Origin: Oribacterium sp.
GTDB taxonomy: Bacteria > Bacillota_A > Clostridia > Lachnospirales > Lachnospiraceae
NCBI GenBank assembly: GCA_017940955.1
Contig: JAGAXP010000017.1
Coordinates: 1-63,651 of the forward strand
DNA length: 63,651 nt
Reading direction: 5' to 3'
Shown here: positions 41,658-50,176 of the stretch, piece by piece
Layout: every line of letters begins with the position of its first letter
Numbering within the stretch: position 1 is the stretch's first letter
The notes under the pieces: model-generated
Told to the model about the DNA's origin: nothing
Database searches by the model: none
Seen by the model: the letters and a program-made list of their open reading frames with translations, nothing else
Program-made: the position numbers and the translations under genes

Positions 41658-42603
41658 AGCCAGAGAAGAACTTTTCAATAAATTCATCGATTACCGAACA
41701 GCCTGCGATCAATGGAGTGAGGGATATGGATTGAACCTTCTCTACTTTGACCGTTTCTGCACTGAGCATTATCCCTCTGAAACAGGCGTATCACAGCCAA
41801 TGATCGATGGATGGTGTGTTCAACGTGAGACCGAAAACAAAGCATCCTTGATCGGACGGACTCTTCCGGCAAGGAAACTAATCGAATACCTGAACGCAAG
41901 AGGATTGGCAAACCTTCAGATACCAGAGATGCCAAAAGCCGAAGGCAAGGAGCATATCCCGCATTTTTTCACCGATGAAGAATTGACATACTTTTTTGCA
42001 GGATGTGATGAAAATGTGCTGTCGGCCAAGTCTGATGCCAAGAGATTCTATGCATTTCAGGTGTCGGTTCTCTTCCGGCTTTTGTATAGTAGCGGTATCC
42101 GTACAACGGAGGCCAGGTTGCTCCGCGTTGAAGATGTTGATTTGTATCATGGTGTTTTGAACATCCGGAAAACCAAGCATAGTATTGAGCATTATGTTGC
42201 ACTCCATGATTCTACTGCTCAGATGTTAAGAGATTACAATGAGATAGCCGACCAGAACTTTCCTGGACGGGATCTGTTCTTTCCTTATCGTGGAACCAAG
42301 CCGTTTTCACCCGATATGCTGACTTACGAATTCCATAAGGTATGGGATCGAGTGAATACTGAAAACGCCGTTCCCTATGATTTGCGCCATCATTATGCTA
42401 TCTATAACATTAACTCCTGGATTTCATTGGGTTTTGATTTTAATGATAAATTTCTTTACCTGAGCAAGAGCATGGGCCATACTTCATTGGAGAGCACCCG
42501 CTATTACTATTCCCTTGTGCCGGCTCTCGCTGCCATAATTCAGGATAGAACAGAAGCCGGGTTTAATGAAATCGTTCCGGAGGTGCCGCACTATGAAGAG
42601 TAA
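41641..42603 (+). CDS. tyrosine recombinase B of the trio, 320 aa
   Basis: I chose GTG at 41641 because AAGGAGG is 9 bp upstream; an in-frame ATG at 41614 lies deep in the previous gene. The catalytic domain shows Arg in YSSGIRTTEARLL, the DLRHHYA box and the terminal GHTSLESTRYYY with the nucleophile Tyr. The length is typical. Start and stop overlap both neighbours, so all three recombinases are co-translated. Confidence 0.92.
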   Translation: MLNISKAREELFNKFIDYRTACDQWSEGYGLNLLYFDRFCTEHYPSETGVSQPMIDGWCVQRETENKASLIGRTLPARKLIEYLNARGLANLQIPEMPKAEGKEHIPHFFTDEELTYFFAGCDENVLSAKSDAKRFYAFQVSVLFRLLYSSGIRTTEARLLRVEDVDLYHGVLNIRKTKHSIEHYVALHDSTAQMLRDYNEIADQNFPGRDLFFPYRGTKPFSPDMLTYEFHKVWDRVNTENAVPYDLRHHYAIYNINSWISLGFDFNDKFLYLSKSMGHTSLESTRYYYSLVPALAAIIQDRTEAGFNEIVPEVPHYEE

Positions 42604-43645
42604 GAAGAATAATGAAGCAATAGAACTCTCCAGACACATCAGCACTTTTATTAGCGAGTATGCTCCCAATCATCTAACAAACAGTCCGAATACACTTCGG
42701 TCCTACGAAACGGCACTTACGCTTTATATTGGTTTCCTCGAAACAAAATGTGGGATTACTCCCGACAAATTTTCCAAAGAGTGTTTTGATCAAAAACACA
42801 TAGAAGAATGGCTCGTCTGGCTGGTCGACGAGAGGAACTGCAGCATAAAAACCCGTAACAGCAGACTTTCATCGTTGAGGGCATTCACCCAGTATTTAGC
42901 TTCCAGGGATATCAAATATCTTACTGTCAACACGGACGCTCGTGCTGTAATCTACAAGAAAGCAGCCAAAAAGAAAGTAAAAGGTCTTTCCAGAGATGCA
43001 GTAAAAGCAGTTTTGGAAGTTCCTGATGCAACAACTCATTATGGATTAAGGGATGTCACACTGATGACGATCCTTTATGGTACAGCCGCCCGTATCGATG
43101 AGCTTCTGTCAATAAAGATCGAGGATCTACATCTTGATGTCGCAAAACCTTACGTCATTATTACAGGAAAACGGGAAGTCACACGATCATTGTACTTGCT
43201 TCCAAGAGCCGTTGAATATCTGCTTCTGTATCTGACAGTTTTTCATGGAGACAATCCAGCGAAAGATGATTATCTGTTTTTCTCTCCGATACAGGGGAAG
43301 GGGAAAAAGCTTTCTCAGCAGGCTGTTTTCAAACTGCTTAGGAAATATGCTGAAATTGCTCATAATAAATGCGATGACGTCCCTCTCGATCTTCATGCAC
43401 ATCAGTTCCGCCACGCAAAAGCAACGCATTGGCTTGAGGACGGCATGAACATAGTCCAGATTTCATTTCTTTTGGGCCATGCGTCAGTCGAGACTACGAT
43501 GGTGTATCTGGACATTACAACAGAGAAGGAATATGAAGCCCTTGCTACTCTCGAAGGGGAGAAACAGCGGAAGGCTAAACCTAAATGGGACAAAGGAACA
43601 GACACTTTGTCCGGTATTTGTGGCTTACGCAAGTTGAAAACCTGA
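42593..43645 (+). CDS. tyrosine recombinase C of the trio, 350 aa
   Basis: The ATG at 42593 is preceded by GGAGG and overlaps the end of gene B by 11 bp. The N-terminal SAM-like core-binding domain covers about 10-115 (NSPNTLRSYETALTLYIGF). The catalytic domain has Arg in YGTAARIDELLS, the HQFRHAKATH box, and GHASVETTMVYLDI with the nucleophile Tyr. No frameshift is seen in any of the three genes, so the element may be mobile. Confidence 0.92.
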   Translation: MKSKKNNEAIELSRHISTFISEYAPNHLTNSPNTLRSYETALTLYIGFLETKCGITPDKFSKECFDQKHIEEWLVWLVDERNCSIKTRNSRLSSLRAFTQYLASRDIKYLTVNTDARAVIYKKAAKKKVKGLSRDAVKAVLEVPDATTHYGLRDVTLMTILYGTAARIDELLSIKIEDLHLDVAKPYVIITGKREVTRSLYLLPRAVEYLLLYLTVFHGDNPAKDDYLFFSPIQGKGKKLSQQAVFKLLRKYAEIAHNKCDDVPLDLHAHQFRHAKATHWLEDGMNIVQISFLLGHASVETTMVYLDITTEKEYEALATLEGEKQRKAKPKWDKGTDTLSGICGLRKLKT

Positions 43646-43655
43646 CAAGCAGTTC

Positions 43656-43705
43656 GTTCCGACAACTTTGAAAAAAGTAGTGGATTTCTTAGAAGTTGTC
43701 GGAAC
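43656..43705. terminator. perfect 13-bp hairpin after the recombinase trio
   Basis: GTTCCGACAACTT (43656-43668) pairs with AAGTTGTCGGAAC (43693-43705). It lies 10 bp past the last stop of the trio. A related palindrome (TTAGAAGTT / AACTTCTAA) flanks the first gene's ribosome site near 39751-39782, so these may be recombinase binding sites rather than, or as well as, a terminator. Confidence 0.55.
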
Positions 43706-43846
43706 GTACATGAGACTATCGAGAATCATTGGCTTCAGTAATCAAAAGGATATCTTTACCTTATTTCACGGAAAATGCTTGTATTGCGGGCTGTTTTCAA
43801 AAGGTATAGATATCCTTTTGGTTGTGATAATTTGACTTATTTTAAC

Positions 43847-43862
43847 GTTAAAATAAATCGAA
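43847..43862. repeat. direct repeat at right flank of RIT-like element, holds chaperone stop
   Basis: GTTAAAATAAATCGAA is identical to 39615-39630. Read on the minus strand it contains the last codons and the TAA stop (43848-43850) of the tail chaperone frameshift product, so insertion left that gene complete. Confidence 0.85.
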
Positions 43863-44386
43863 ATCGCGCTGCGTCGCCACCTGCGCGTAATTCTCATTAT
43901 CGTTGTCACTCTCGATATACATGTCATTGACAAGCCCCACCGTGAGCAGGTCGAGATCCCGGATGGAGATCCCAAGCTGCACACAGCGGAGCAGAAAGAG
44001 AGGCGTCGTCATCTGCCGGTCGATGGCATGCCGTTTTTTTTAGCTTCCGACTGTGTCTCAAGGTTCACGCCCCACAGGGAGATGATCTCCGGGAGCACCT
44101 GGTAGATGGAAAAGACGCTGAAAGCCTCCAGCCACTCCTCGGCTGTATCCGGGATGGAAGGATCCGCGTGTTTCGCCATCAGATAGGCGATATTCTCAAA
44201 AGCCTCCAGCGAACACATGGTGAGGCCGCTGTCCTCCTCGCTGTTCTCCTTCAGCTCCTTATCCAGCTTGATCAGATCTTTGAAGATGTCGCGTCCGTAT
44301 CTCACGCGGTAAATGCGCGGGATCGCGGCGGAGGCTTTGAACTCCACCTGCTTTCCGTCAATTTCGATGGTCTTTGTCATGCTCAT
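43848..44386 (-). CDS. tail assembly chaperone, -1 frameshift product (gpGT-like)
   Basis: The zero-frame protein at 44009-44386 contains the heptamer A AAA AAC (44033-44039 on the minus strand). A -1 slip there shifts reading to RHAIDRQMTTPLFLLR and a further 50 or so residues, ending FDLF at TAA (43850-43848). This extension of about 61 residues matches the T part of lambda-type gpG/gpGT chaperones that prepare the tape measure for tail assembly. The stop codon lies inside the direct repeat where the RIT-like element joins. Confidence 0.8.
44009..44386 (-). CDS. tail assembly chaperone, zero-frame product (gpG-like), 125 aa
   Basis: This is an acidic helical protein with KELKENSEEDSGLTMC and EEWLEAFSVFSIYQVLPEI. 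It starts at ATG 44386 with GGAGG 7 bp upstream and stops at TGA in KKNGMPSTGR. It lies between the major tail protein and the tape measure, the fixed position of this chaperone in siphovirus genomes. The slippery run of eight A near its end makes the longer gpGT-like form. Confidence 0.85.
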   Translation of the reverse strand: MSMTKTIEIDGKQVEFKASAAIPRIYRVRYGRDIFKDLIKLDKELKENSEEDSGLTMCSLEAFENIAYLMAKHADPSIPDTAEEWLEAFSVFSIYQVLPEIISLWGVNLETQSEAKKNGMPSTGR

Positions 44387-44404
44387 GGGTTATCCTCCTT
44401 CTCT

Positions 44405-44998
44405 TTAGCCGTTAGCGGGTTCCTCAGCCGGCACCTCGGTCGGCAGATACACCGCCTGGTACCAGTTCTGGTAGACAGAATCCGTGGTATCGTCTCCGGT
44501 CTTGGCTTTCACGATGCCGTTCGCCATCGGGGTCGCCTTGACGGACAGGGTCTCGGTCTGTACTTCGACCTCTTCTTCGTTCGTCTTGGACTCCACGCTC
44601 GGGCGGCTGGCGGCGCACTTGTAGAGGACGTGGCGGATCTTGCGGATGTCGCCGTCGAACTCAAAGAGCAGTGCGAAGTTCACCGTCTCGGTATTGGCGT
44701 TCTCGATCAGGACATTGTTGGCATCCAGCTTCTCGCCCAGCACATCGGTACGGAAGCTCTCCGGCACCATGGCAAGTTCCAGGTCGCCCTCGTAGCCCAT
44801 GTTGTTGCCGATGGTGTAGTAGGCGTAGCCGTCCGCATAGAAGTTGGTCGGCTCGCCGTTGGCGTCAAGTGCCAGGGATACCGCGCCGGGCATCGGCACA
44901 GGTGTCCCGAAGGAGAACGTCCCGTCATCCGCGATGGTCAGGATCGCGTAGTGGACATTGCAGATATTGAATTTGACCTTATTCTTTTTCTTCGGCAT
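44405..44998 (-). CDS. major tail tube protein, 197 aa
   Basis: The start ATG at 44998 has GGAGG 8 bp upstream; a frame extending to 45037 lies in the previous gene. The protein (MPKKKNKVKFNICNVHYAIL) has the beta-sandwich pattern of phi13-type major tail proteins, with FYADGYAYYTIGNNMGYEGD and a SVKATPMANGIVKAKTGDDT stretch near the end. It is followed by the chaperone with an 18-bp gap. Confidence 0.85.
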   Translation of the reverse strand: MPKKKNKVKFNICNVHYAILTIADDGTFSFGTPVPMPGAVSLALDANGEPTNFYADGYAYYTIGNNMGYEGDLELAMVPESFRTDVLGEKLDANNVLIENANTETVNFALLFEFDGDIRKIRHVLYKCAASRPSVESKTNEEEVEVQTETLSVKATPMANGIVKAKTGDDTTDSVYQNWYQAVYLPTEVPAEEPANG

Positions 44999-45326
44999 GT
45001 TGCGTATCCTCCGTTTCAAATTGATAGAGGACCTCATAGAGCTTTTCTTCCTCTATCCAGACCTCTGTTTTCTGATAAAAAATGCCGTGCCTATCAAGCA
45101 CGGTCTCAAGCCTCGTCTCCAGTTCCGGGTCTTTCAGGTCGGTGTACAGTTCCACGTTGACGTTGCGGATCTTCAGATAGACCGTCCCGTCAGCGGAGAA
45201 ATTGTCCGATCCCGGAAACAGGAAACAGATGAACGGAGGATCCGGTGATTCGCCCTCCGCAAAGTGGTCATAGGCGATGGGCAGGTTCGTCTCCTCCAGC
45301 ATCTCCACGATCCCATTGTGTGTCAT
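44979..45326 (-). CDS. tail terminator or completion-like protein, 115 aa
   Basis: This small mixed alpha-beta protein has NLPIAYDHFAEGESPDPPFI and YLKIRNVNVELYTDLKDPEL, which resembles the tail terminator family that caps the tail tube. It overlaps the HK97 gp10-like gene by 4 bp and the tail tube gene by 20 bp. The position between gp10-like and major tail proteins supports the call. Confidence 0.7.
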   Translation of the reverse strand: MTHNGIVEMLEETNLPIAYDHFAEGESPDPPFICFLFPGSDNFSADGTVYLKIRNVNVELYTDLKDPELETRLETVLDRHGIFYQKTEVWIEEEKLYEVLYQFETEDTQHAEEKE

Positions 45327-45700
45327 TGCAGCGCCCTCTCTATTCTCTCTTCCAGTTCCCGGATGCCCATCTCCTCGGCCGGCCCGATGTGCGGGATCGC
45401 ACGGACCCTGCCGCCGCCCCGTTTCGCATGGCCGTTTTCCAAGAGATGCGTCAGCTGATAGCGGTTCCTCGAATGGACCACCACATCTAGCGAATTGGAA
45501 GTCTCTTTGACTTTCTTCACCGCCCAGCTCTTTGCGTAGCGGCCGGACTTCCTCGGAGCCGTCTGGGAGATCTGCTGTTTCACGGTCTTGCCCGTCTCCT
45601 GGATCTCCTTTTTCATCACATCGACAGCCAGGTCCTTGTATTCCTCAAGGTCCTTCATGACCTCGGATGCCAGCTGCTCCGGTTTGATTCTCGTTCCCAT
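45323..45700 (-). CDS. HK97 gp10-like head-tail joining protein, 125 aa
   Basis: Basic helices at the N-terminus (KPEQLASEVMKDLEEYKDL) are followed by TAPRKSGRYAKSW, the hallmark of HK97 gp10-like proteins, and a LTHLLENGHAKRGGGRV loop. The family acts at the head-tail connection or in tail completion. It is preceded by the head closure gene (4-bp gap). Confidence 0.85.
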   Translation of the reverse strand: MGTRIKPEQLASEVMKDLEEYKDLAVDVMKKEIQETGKTVKQQISQTAPRKSGRYAKSWAVKKVKETSNSLDVVVHSRNRYQLTHLLENGHAKRGGGRVRAIPHIGPAEEMGIRELEERIERALQ

Positions 45701-45704
45701 CGCA

Positions 45705-46043
45705 TCACCTCTCTGTAAGCTCGGTATGAAGCTTCCGGCTGTGGCGTTTGAAGCCCATCTCGTCGATGGACAGGATGTTGTATATCCTTGTCCCGATCAT
45801 CACCCGGTACTGCTTTGAATTGACCGCAGCGATCTCGGAACACCAGCGCACCGTGATATCCAGCCGGTCCGCTTCCACGGTATGCCCTGCGGCTTCCTCC
45901 TCATTGGAAGACAGTCCACTTGTGACAGCCGTTGCCCAGCAGGAGAAATAGTCCGTCCATACGGCTTTGTGGTTACCGTACTTGTCCGTCACGGTCTCAT
46001 TCTTCTGGATGGTGATCCGGACATTCAGTCCCCCGATATCCAT
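45705..46043 (-). CDS. phage head closure protein, 112 aa
   Basis: Start ATG at 46043, one base after the stop of the connector gene. It is a beta-barrel protein of the SPP1 gp16 type, with RITIQKNETVTDKYGNHK, FSCWATAVTSG and YRVMIGTRIYNILSIDEMG, the usual pattern of this family. It plugs the connector after packaging. Confidence 0.83.
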   Translation of the reverse strand: MDIGGLNVRITIQKNETVTDKYGNHKAVWTDYFSCWATAVTSGLSSNEEEAAGHTVEADRLDITVRWCSEIAAVNSKQYRVMIGTRIYNILSIDEMGFKRHSRKLHTELTER

Positions 46044-46044
46044 C

Positions 46045-46377
46045 TCACACCACCCCATCCCGGATGCCAAAGAGGAGCGACCGAAGGGTCAGTGTCAGCG
46101 CATGGTGGTCTGCTTCCTCCCGATGCTCATAGAGATAGCCCAGGGCATAGAGGATCGCCACACGCAGAGTCTCCCTGAGATCGGTCAGCCTTGCCCTGGT
46201 GTAGCTTTTCGAGCAGCACTTGTCCGAGTCGATATCCTCCCACTGCTCATCGGTGAGCCTTGCCACATCCCGGCACAGATTTCCTGCGGCAGAAAGAAGG
46301 CTGCCAATGACAGCATCCTCATCGGAGGAATCCACACGCAGGTATTCTTTTGCTTCATCTAACGTGATGAATGTCAT
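46045..46377 (-). CDS. head-tail connector protein, gp6-like, 110 aa
   Basis: The ATG at 46377 follows GGAGG by 5 bp. MTFITLDEAKEYLRVDSSDED and a later RETLRVAILYALGYLYEHRE fit the HK97 gp6 or SPP1 gp15-type connector, an all-helical ring below the portal. It is directly after the capsid gene, the standard order. Confidence 0.85.
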   Translation of the reverse strand: MTFITLDEAKEYLRVDSSDEDAVIGSLLSAAGNLCRDVARLTDEQWEDIDSDKCCSKSYTRARLTDLRETLRVAILYALGYLYEHREEADHHALTLTLRSLLFGIRDGVV

Positions 46378-46451
46378 GTCAGCCTCCTTCAAATGTGTGA
46401 AGAGCAGGACGAGGAATATCCCACATCCTGCCCTCGATGTGTCAGTTACAA

Positions 46452-47699
46452 TCAGCCGTTAGCCTGCTCATCCGGATCAGCAGCCGGAGCCGCAGCCTTT
46501 GTGCCGGCCATCTTCAGCACCTTCACGGACTCCGGAAGGATCAGACGGCCGTCCACACGCTGGGTGGTCATGAAGCCCACCTGGTCGGTACGAGCATACA
46601 GCTCGTTCAGACGGCGGAAGGTGCGGTTCTGGCGGTCAGCGACCCAGTAGTTCTTCAGATCACCGAACAGGAGCACACGCTCACCCTTCGCGATCCCCGG
46701 CATGAAGGAACTGGTGCGGATCGGACGTCCCAGAATGGTATCCGGCTTTGCCACATCCAGAGAAGGCTTCCAGATGTAGTTGTCGTTCTTATCCTTCAGC
46801 TTCATCAGCTGCAGGAGCAGGGTCTCGTTGCAGACGAACTGTGCGTTCCTGCGGTACGGGGACTTCAGGCTGTAGTAGAGATCGAAGATCTCATCGAAGG
46901 TCACGATCTCTTCGTCCTTCGCGGTCACGCCAAGCTCCGCACCGCCGGTCTCCGCCAGAATGCCCAGGGGCTTCTTGTCACCGTCGCCGGTGAAGAAGGC
47001 ACGCTCCTCGGCATTGCCCATCGCAACACCGAAACGGGTGGCGATATAGGACGCCAGGTCGAAAGCGGAGTCGTGCAGGAGCTCGTTGGAGATCTTGATC
47101 ATCGTGCCCAGCTTGTAGGCGGACAGGGTGGTCTGACCAAACCTGGTGTCGGTCTCCGGGATCTCCTCGCCCTCATCGATCCACTGTGCTTCCATGGTGT
47201 CGTTGGCAATCGGGATCTTGCGGGTACCGGAATTGGTGCGGATGACAGTGGCGAGCTGACGGAAGATGTTATTCTCTTCCAGTGCCTGGATCAGGCGACG
47301 CTCGAACTCATCCGGAACGGTATAGCCGCCCTCGGTGTCCTCGCCAACAGACAGGGCATTGCGGACCGCAAACTGATCGCCCTGATTGCGGATCATGTTC
47401 CAGAAAGCATCGCGGTACTCATCGGATGCGGTACCCTCAGCCTTCGGAGCCTGATGTGCGCTCGGGTTACCCTTGACAGGACGGGAAGTCGGCGCGGACA
47501 GGGCAGCGTCAAACGCCTCCTGCTGCTCCAGGCGCTCAATCTCAGCACCGAGAGCCTGCACGTCGGCAGCCATCTTGTTGTACTGCTCCACTGCGGAAGC
47601 CTCGACCAGACCGTTCTCGCCGCGATGCTCCTCCAGGAAGTTCTTCGTCTGCTCCCAGAGATTGGCACGCTTGTTGCGCAGTTCAAGAATCTTACTCAT
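46452..47699 (-). CDS. HK97-family major capsid protein, 415 aa
   Basis: Residues 1 to about 100 form the coiled-coil delta domain (MSKILELRNKRANLWEQ), which is removed by the prohead protease. The capsid fold follows, with EGGYTVPDEFERRLIQ, NAEERAFFTGDGDKKPLGIL and GRPIRTSSFMPG, all typical of the family. The C-terminus ends in an Ala/Pro/Asp tail. It is immediately preceded by the ClpP-like protease gene. Confidence 0.95.
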   Translation of the reverse strand: MSKILELRNKRANLWEQTKNFLEEHRGENGLVEASAVEQYNKMAADVQALGAEIERLEQQEAFDAALSAPTSRPVKGNPSAHQAPKAEGTASDEYRDAFWNMIRNQGDQFAVRNALSVGEDTEGGYTVPDEFERRLIQALEENNIFRQLATVIRTNSGTRKIPIANDTMEAQWIDEGEEIPETDTRFGQTTLSAYKLGTMIKISNELLHDSAFDLASYIATRFGVAMGNAEERAFFTGDGDKKPLGILAETGGAELGVTAKDEEIVTFDEIFDLYYSLKSPYRRNAQFVCNETLLLQLMKLKDKNDNYIWKPSLDVAKPDTILGRPIRTSSFMPGIAKGERVLLFGDLKNYWVADRQNRTFRRLNELYARTDQVGFMTTQRVDGRLILPESVKVLKMAGTKAAAPAADPDEQANG

Positions 47700-47771
47700 G
47701 AAGTACCTCTTTCTCCGGAGATACGCTCCGGCCGTGAATTTTGTTTGGTGTATAAAGAAAGCCGGAGGGGA

Positions 47772-48746
47772 TCATCGCATCCACTCCAGCTTGTCTTTCA
47801 GGATCTCATACGGCATCGCACCGTCTTTGGTTTTGCCGTCCAGTCCGATCACAGGCATCTCGGGCTCTGTGTCAGACGGATCGTTGTCCCTGGCAGGAGG
47901 CTTCTCCTCAGCGAGAGCATCTTCGGTCAGATCCGCATCGGTATCTGCCTCTACGTCTTCGACGGGTTCCTGTGTTTCAGAACCGGTCTCCTGCTCCGGC
48001 TGATCACCTGCAGCCGCATCCTCCGCACCGAGGCGGTTAAGGATGGTCTCTCCCATGACGCGGGAGGAATACTGCCACATTGCCTCAGCCAGTTTGAACG
48101 GCTTTTTCTTCTCGCCGCCTTCTTCGCCTTCATCTCCGCCTTCCTCCGTGTCGGGTTCGTTTTCCTTATCCGGCTCGTCCGGATCTTCCTCCGGCTCCGG
48201 CTTCTTTGCCTCAAAGAGGATCTCATCGGCAAAGCCAAGCTCCACAGCCTTTTTCGCATTCAGCCAGGTCTCATCGCTCATGAGCTTACTGATGCGGTTC
48301 CTGGAAAGGCCGGTCTTAAAGGCGTAGGCGTTGATGATGCTCTCCTTGACCTCGTTCAGCGTGGTGATGGCCTTCTCCATGTCACGGGCGTTGCCCATGG
48401 CAATGGTGGAAGGATCATGCACCATCAGCATCCCAGTCGGTGAGATCTGGACGAGGTTGCCGGCCATCGCTACCACGGACGCAGCAGAAGCCGCAATGGA
48501 CGCGATACGCACAGTCACGTTGCCGGGATAATCACGGAGCATCGTATAGATCTCCGCAGCGGCGAACACATTCCCGCCCGGCGAGTTGACCCAGAGAGTG
48601 ATGTCGCCCTCCTCGGCGTACAGGTCATCCCTGAATGCTTTCGGGGTTATCTCATCGCCCCAGAAGGATTCCGAATCGATAGGTCCTTCCAGGCGGAGCA
48701 CCCTGCCACCGCTGTCATCATGAATCCAGTTCCAAAATTTCTTCAT
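47772..48746 (-). CDS. ClpP-like prohead maturation protease, 324 aa
   Basis: This is a serine protease that matures the capsid. WVNSPGGNVFAAAEIY, the Ser in SAASVVAMAG and the His in MLMVHDPS give the ClpP catalytic pattern within residues about 20-190. A long acidic tail (about 195-324, EPEEDPDEPDKENEP) follows and may act as a built-in scaffold, since no separate scaffold gene is seen. The gene overlaps the portal gene by 4 bp. A 7-bp CTCCGGC/GCCGGAG stem lies in the 72-bp gap before the capsid gene. Confidence 0.93.
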   Translation of the reverse strand: MKKFWNWIHDDSGGRVLRLEGPIDSESFWGDEITPKAFRDDLYAEEGDITLWVNSPGGNVFAAAEIYTMLRDYPGNVTVRIASIAASAASVVAMAGNLVQISPTGMLMVHDPSTIAMGNARDMEKAITTLNEVKESIINAYAFKTGLSRNRISKLMSDETWLNAKKAVELGFADEILFEAKKPEPEEDPDEPDKENEPDTEEGGDEGEEGGEKKKPFKLAEAMWQYSSRVMGETILNRLGAEDAAAGDQPEQETGSETQEPVEDVEADTDADLTEDALAEEKPPARDNDPSDTEPEMPVIGLDGKTKDGAMPYEILKDKLEWMR

Positions 48747-50176
48747 TTTTTCGGATTACCTCCTCTTCTTTGCGCCTTGCGCTGGGCGTGGCGCTGTGCA
48801 TGGTTTTTGCTTTCAGCCGCATCCTCCTCTCCTTCCTCCGGCTGCTCCTCTGGCTGTGTCTCGTCAGGCTCTTTTTGCTCCTGTGACTGCTGCTTTTCCT
48901 GCTCGGCCACCTGGTTCGCACCATAGGCAGAACCGGCGTCTTTCAGCTTGGTGTAGCTTCCGTTCAGGTAGTAATCGTCCCCGCCGTCCTCCTCCGGGAT
49001 CAGATCCATGTTTTCAAGCCTTCGGATATCGTTCGGAGACAGGAAGCCGTTAGCAAAGCCCACCGCGTAGCCGTCCATGCGGCTCTTGTAGTCGCCGCGC
49101 ATCAGGCCGTCCACATTGAACTTTGGGAAGTAGTTATCCTGCTCCTCTTCGATCAGCACGTCCTTGATGATGGCCTGCTCGATACGCACAAGCCAGGGCA
49201 TGATCGTGTGCATCACGAAGTCGATGCTCTGGTGCTCGATGTTGTTGAAGGTAGCCCTTTTGAGATCCTGCACCATATGGGGAGGCACACGGAAGATCCG
49301 GCAGATCTCCTCTACGCCGAATTCCCTGGTGGAGAGGAACTGCGAATCCTCCGGAGGAAGCGAGATCGGTTTATAGGCCATGCCTTCTTCCAGCACAGCC
49401 ACCTTGTGAGCGTTCCCGGCTCCGCCGTAAGCGTTCATCCAGTTGTCCCGGATCTTCTGCGGATCCTTCAGCACCCCCGGATGCTCCAGTACGCCGGCAG
49501 GCTGCGCTCCGTTCTTGAAGAAGGCGCTGCCGTATTTCTCCACGGCAAGCGTGGTACCGAGAGCATTTTTCATCATGGCGATAGGCGAAAAGCCTACCAG
49601 ACCATTGAAGCCCAGGCCGGGGATGTGCAGTATCTCATCCCTCTGAAAGATGATGTCCTTGTTGTTCTCACCGGGAACCTCATCCGTATAGGCGTGGTAG
49701 GTGTAGAACAGCTCGCCGTTGTCCGCCCTGTCGATCTCCACATTCTCCGGGAGCAGCGGATACAGACCCAGGATGCCGTTCTTGCCGTCACGCACAATTT
49801 GTGCGTAGGCGTTGCCCCACAGGAGCAGGTGCATCATCATGGCTTCCCTGAAGGAGAAGCTGGTCATCTCCGGATTGGCCTGCCGGTACAGGATCTTATA
49901 CAGCGGATGCTCTGTCGCCCGCTCCTTGCCGTCACCCTTCTCGGTAAACTTGTAAAGGTGCAGCGGCAGGCTTGCCACCGTCTCGGCAAGAAGCCGCACA
50001 CAGGCATACACCGTGGAGATCTGTAATGCTGATTTCTCATCCACCCGCTCCCCGCTGTTCGTCATGCCGAAAACAAAAACACCGCCCGAGTCGCGGACGT
50101 TGTCTTCGATCTTGGGCAGCTCCGTTTCAGGAGCATCCCTTGGTTTTGTGAAGCCGAACCATTCTCTCCAGCTCAT
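48743..50176 (-). CDS. phage portal protein, HK97 family, 477 aa
   Basis: The portal forms the ring through which DNA enters the head. SALQISTVYACVRLLAETVAS near residue 50, the SFREAMMMHLLLWGNAYAQI region and FGVEEICRIFRVPPHMV are characteristic. The C-terminal 60 residues are Gln/Glu-rich and basic at the very end. It follows the terminase and a 50-residue gene, with its ATG just after that gene's stop. Confidence 0.95.
   Translation of the reverse strand: MSWREWFGFTKPRDAPETELPKIEDNVRDSGGVFVFGMTNSGERVDEKSALQISTVYACVRLLAETVASLPLHLYKFTEKGDGKERATEHPLYKILYRQANPEMTSFSFREAMMMHLLLWGNAYAQIVRDGKNGILGLYPLLPENVEIDRADNGELFYTYHAYTDEVPGENNKDIIFQRDEILHIPGLGFNGLVGFSPIAMMKNALGTTLAVEKYGSAFFKNGAQPAGVLEHPGVLKDPQKIRDNWMNAYGGAGNAHKVAVLEEGMAYKPISLPPEDSQFLSTREFGVEEICRIFRVPPHMVQDLKRATFNNIEHQSIDFVMHTIMPWLVRIEQAIIKDVLIEEEQDNYFPKFNVDGLMRGDYKSRMDGYAVGFANGFLSPNDIRRLENMDLIPEEDGGDDYYLNGSYTKLKDAGSAYGANQVAEQEKQQSQEQKEPDETQPEEQPEEGEEDAAESKNHAQRHAQRKAQRRGGNPKK

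Larger units (their letters stand above)
39615..43846 (+). mobile_element. RIT-like element: three tandem tyrosine recombinases, 4.23 kb
   Basis: The element is bounded by a 38-bp inverted repeat, 39615-39652 and 43809-43846, which I align with two mismatches. The arms share ATTATCACAACCAAAAGG and end at GATATC. Inside each end lie further inverted copies of an AAAGGATATCTTTAC-like box. Three overlapping plus-strand tyrosine recombinase genes fill the interior, matching the Recombinase-In-Trio plan (also comparable to the Tn554 layout). It is inserted in a phage tail operon that reads the other way. A second copy of the 16-bp end sequence lies outside the right end. Confidence 0.85.

Noticed and set aside
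43766..43984. 72-codon minus-strand frame across the RIT-like element junction
   Set aside because: It runs across the inverted repeat and is out of frame with the chaperone extension, which explains the coding DNA there.
44405..47699. Similar acidic ends (…ANG) of the tail tube and capsid proteins
   Set aside because: Only the last few residues are alike; low-complexity tails of this kind arise easily.
46437..48443. 668-codon plus-strand open frame across the capsid and protease genes
   Set aside because: It is antisense to two unmistakable structural genes, has no family resemblance and no ribosome site.
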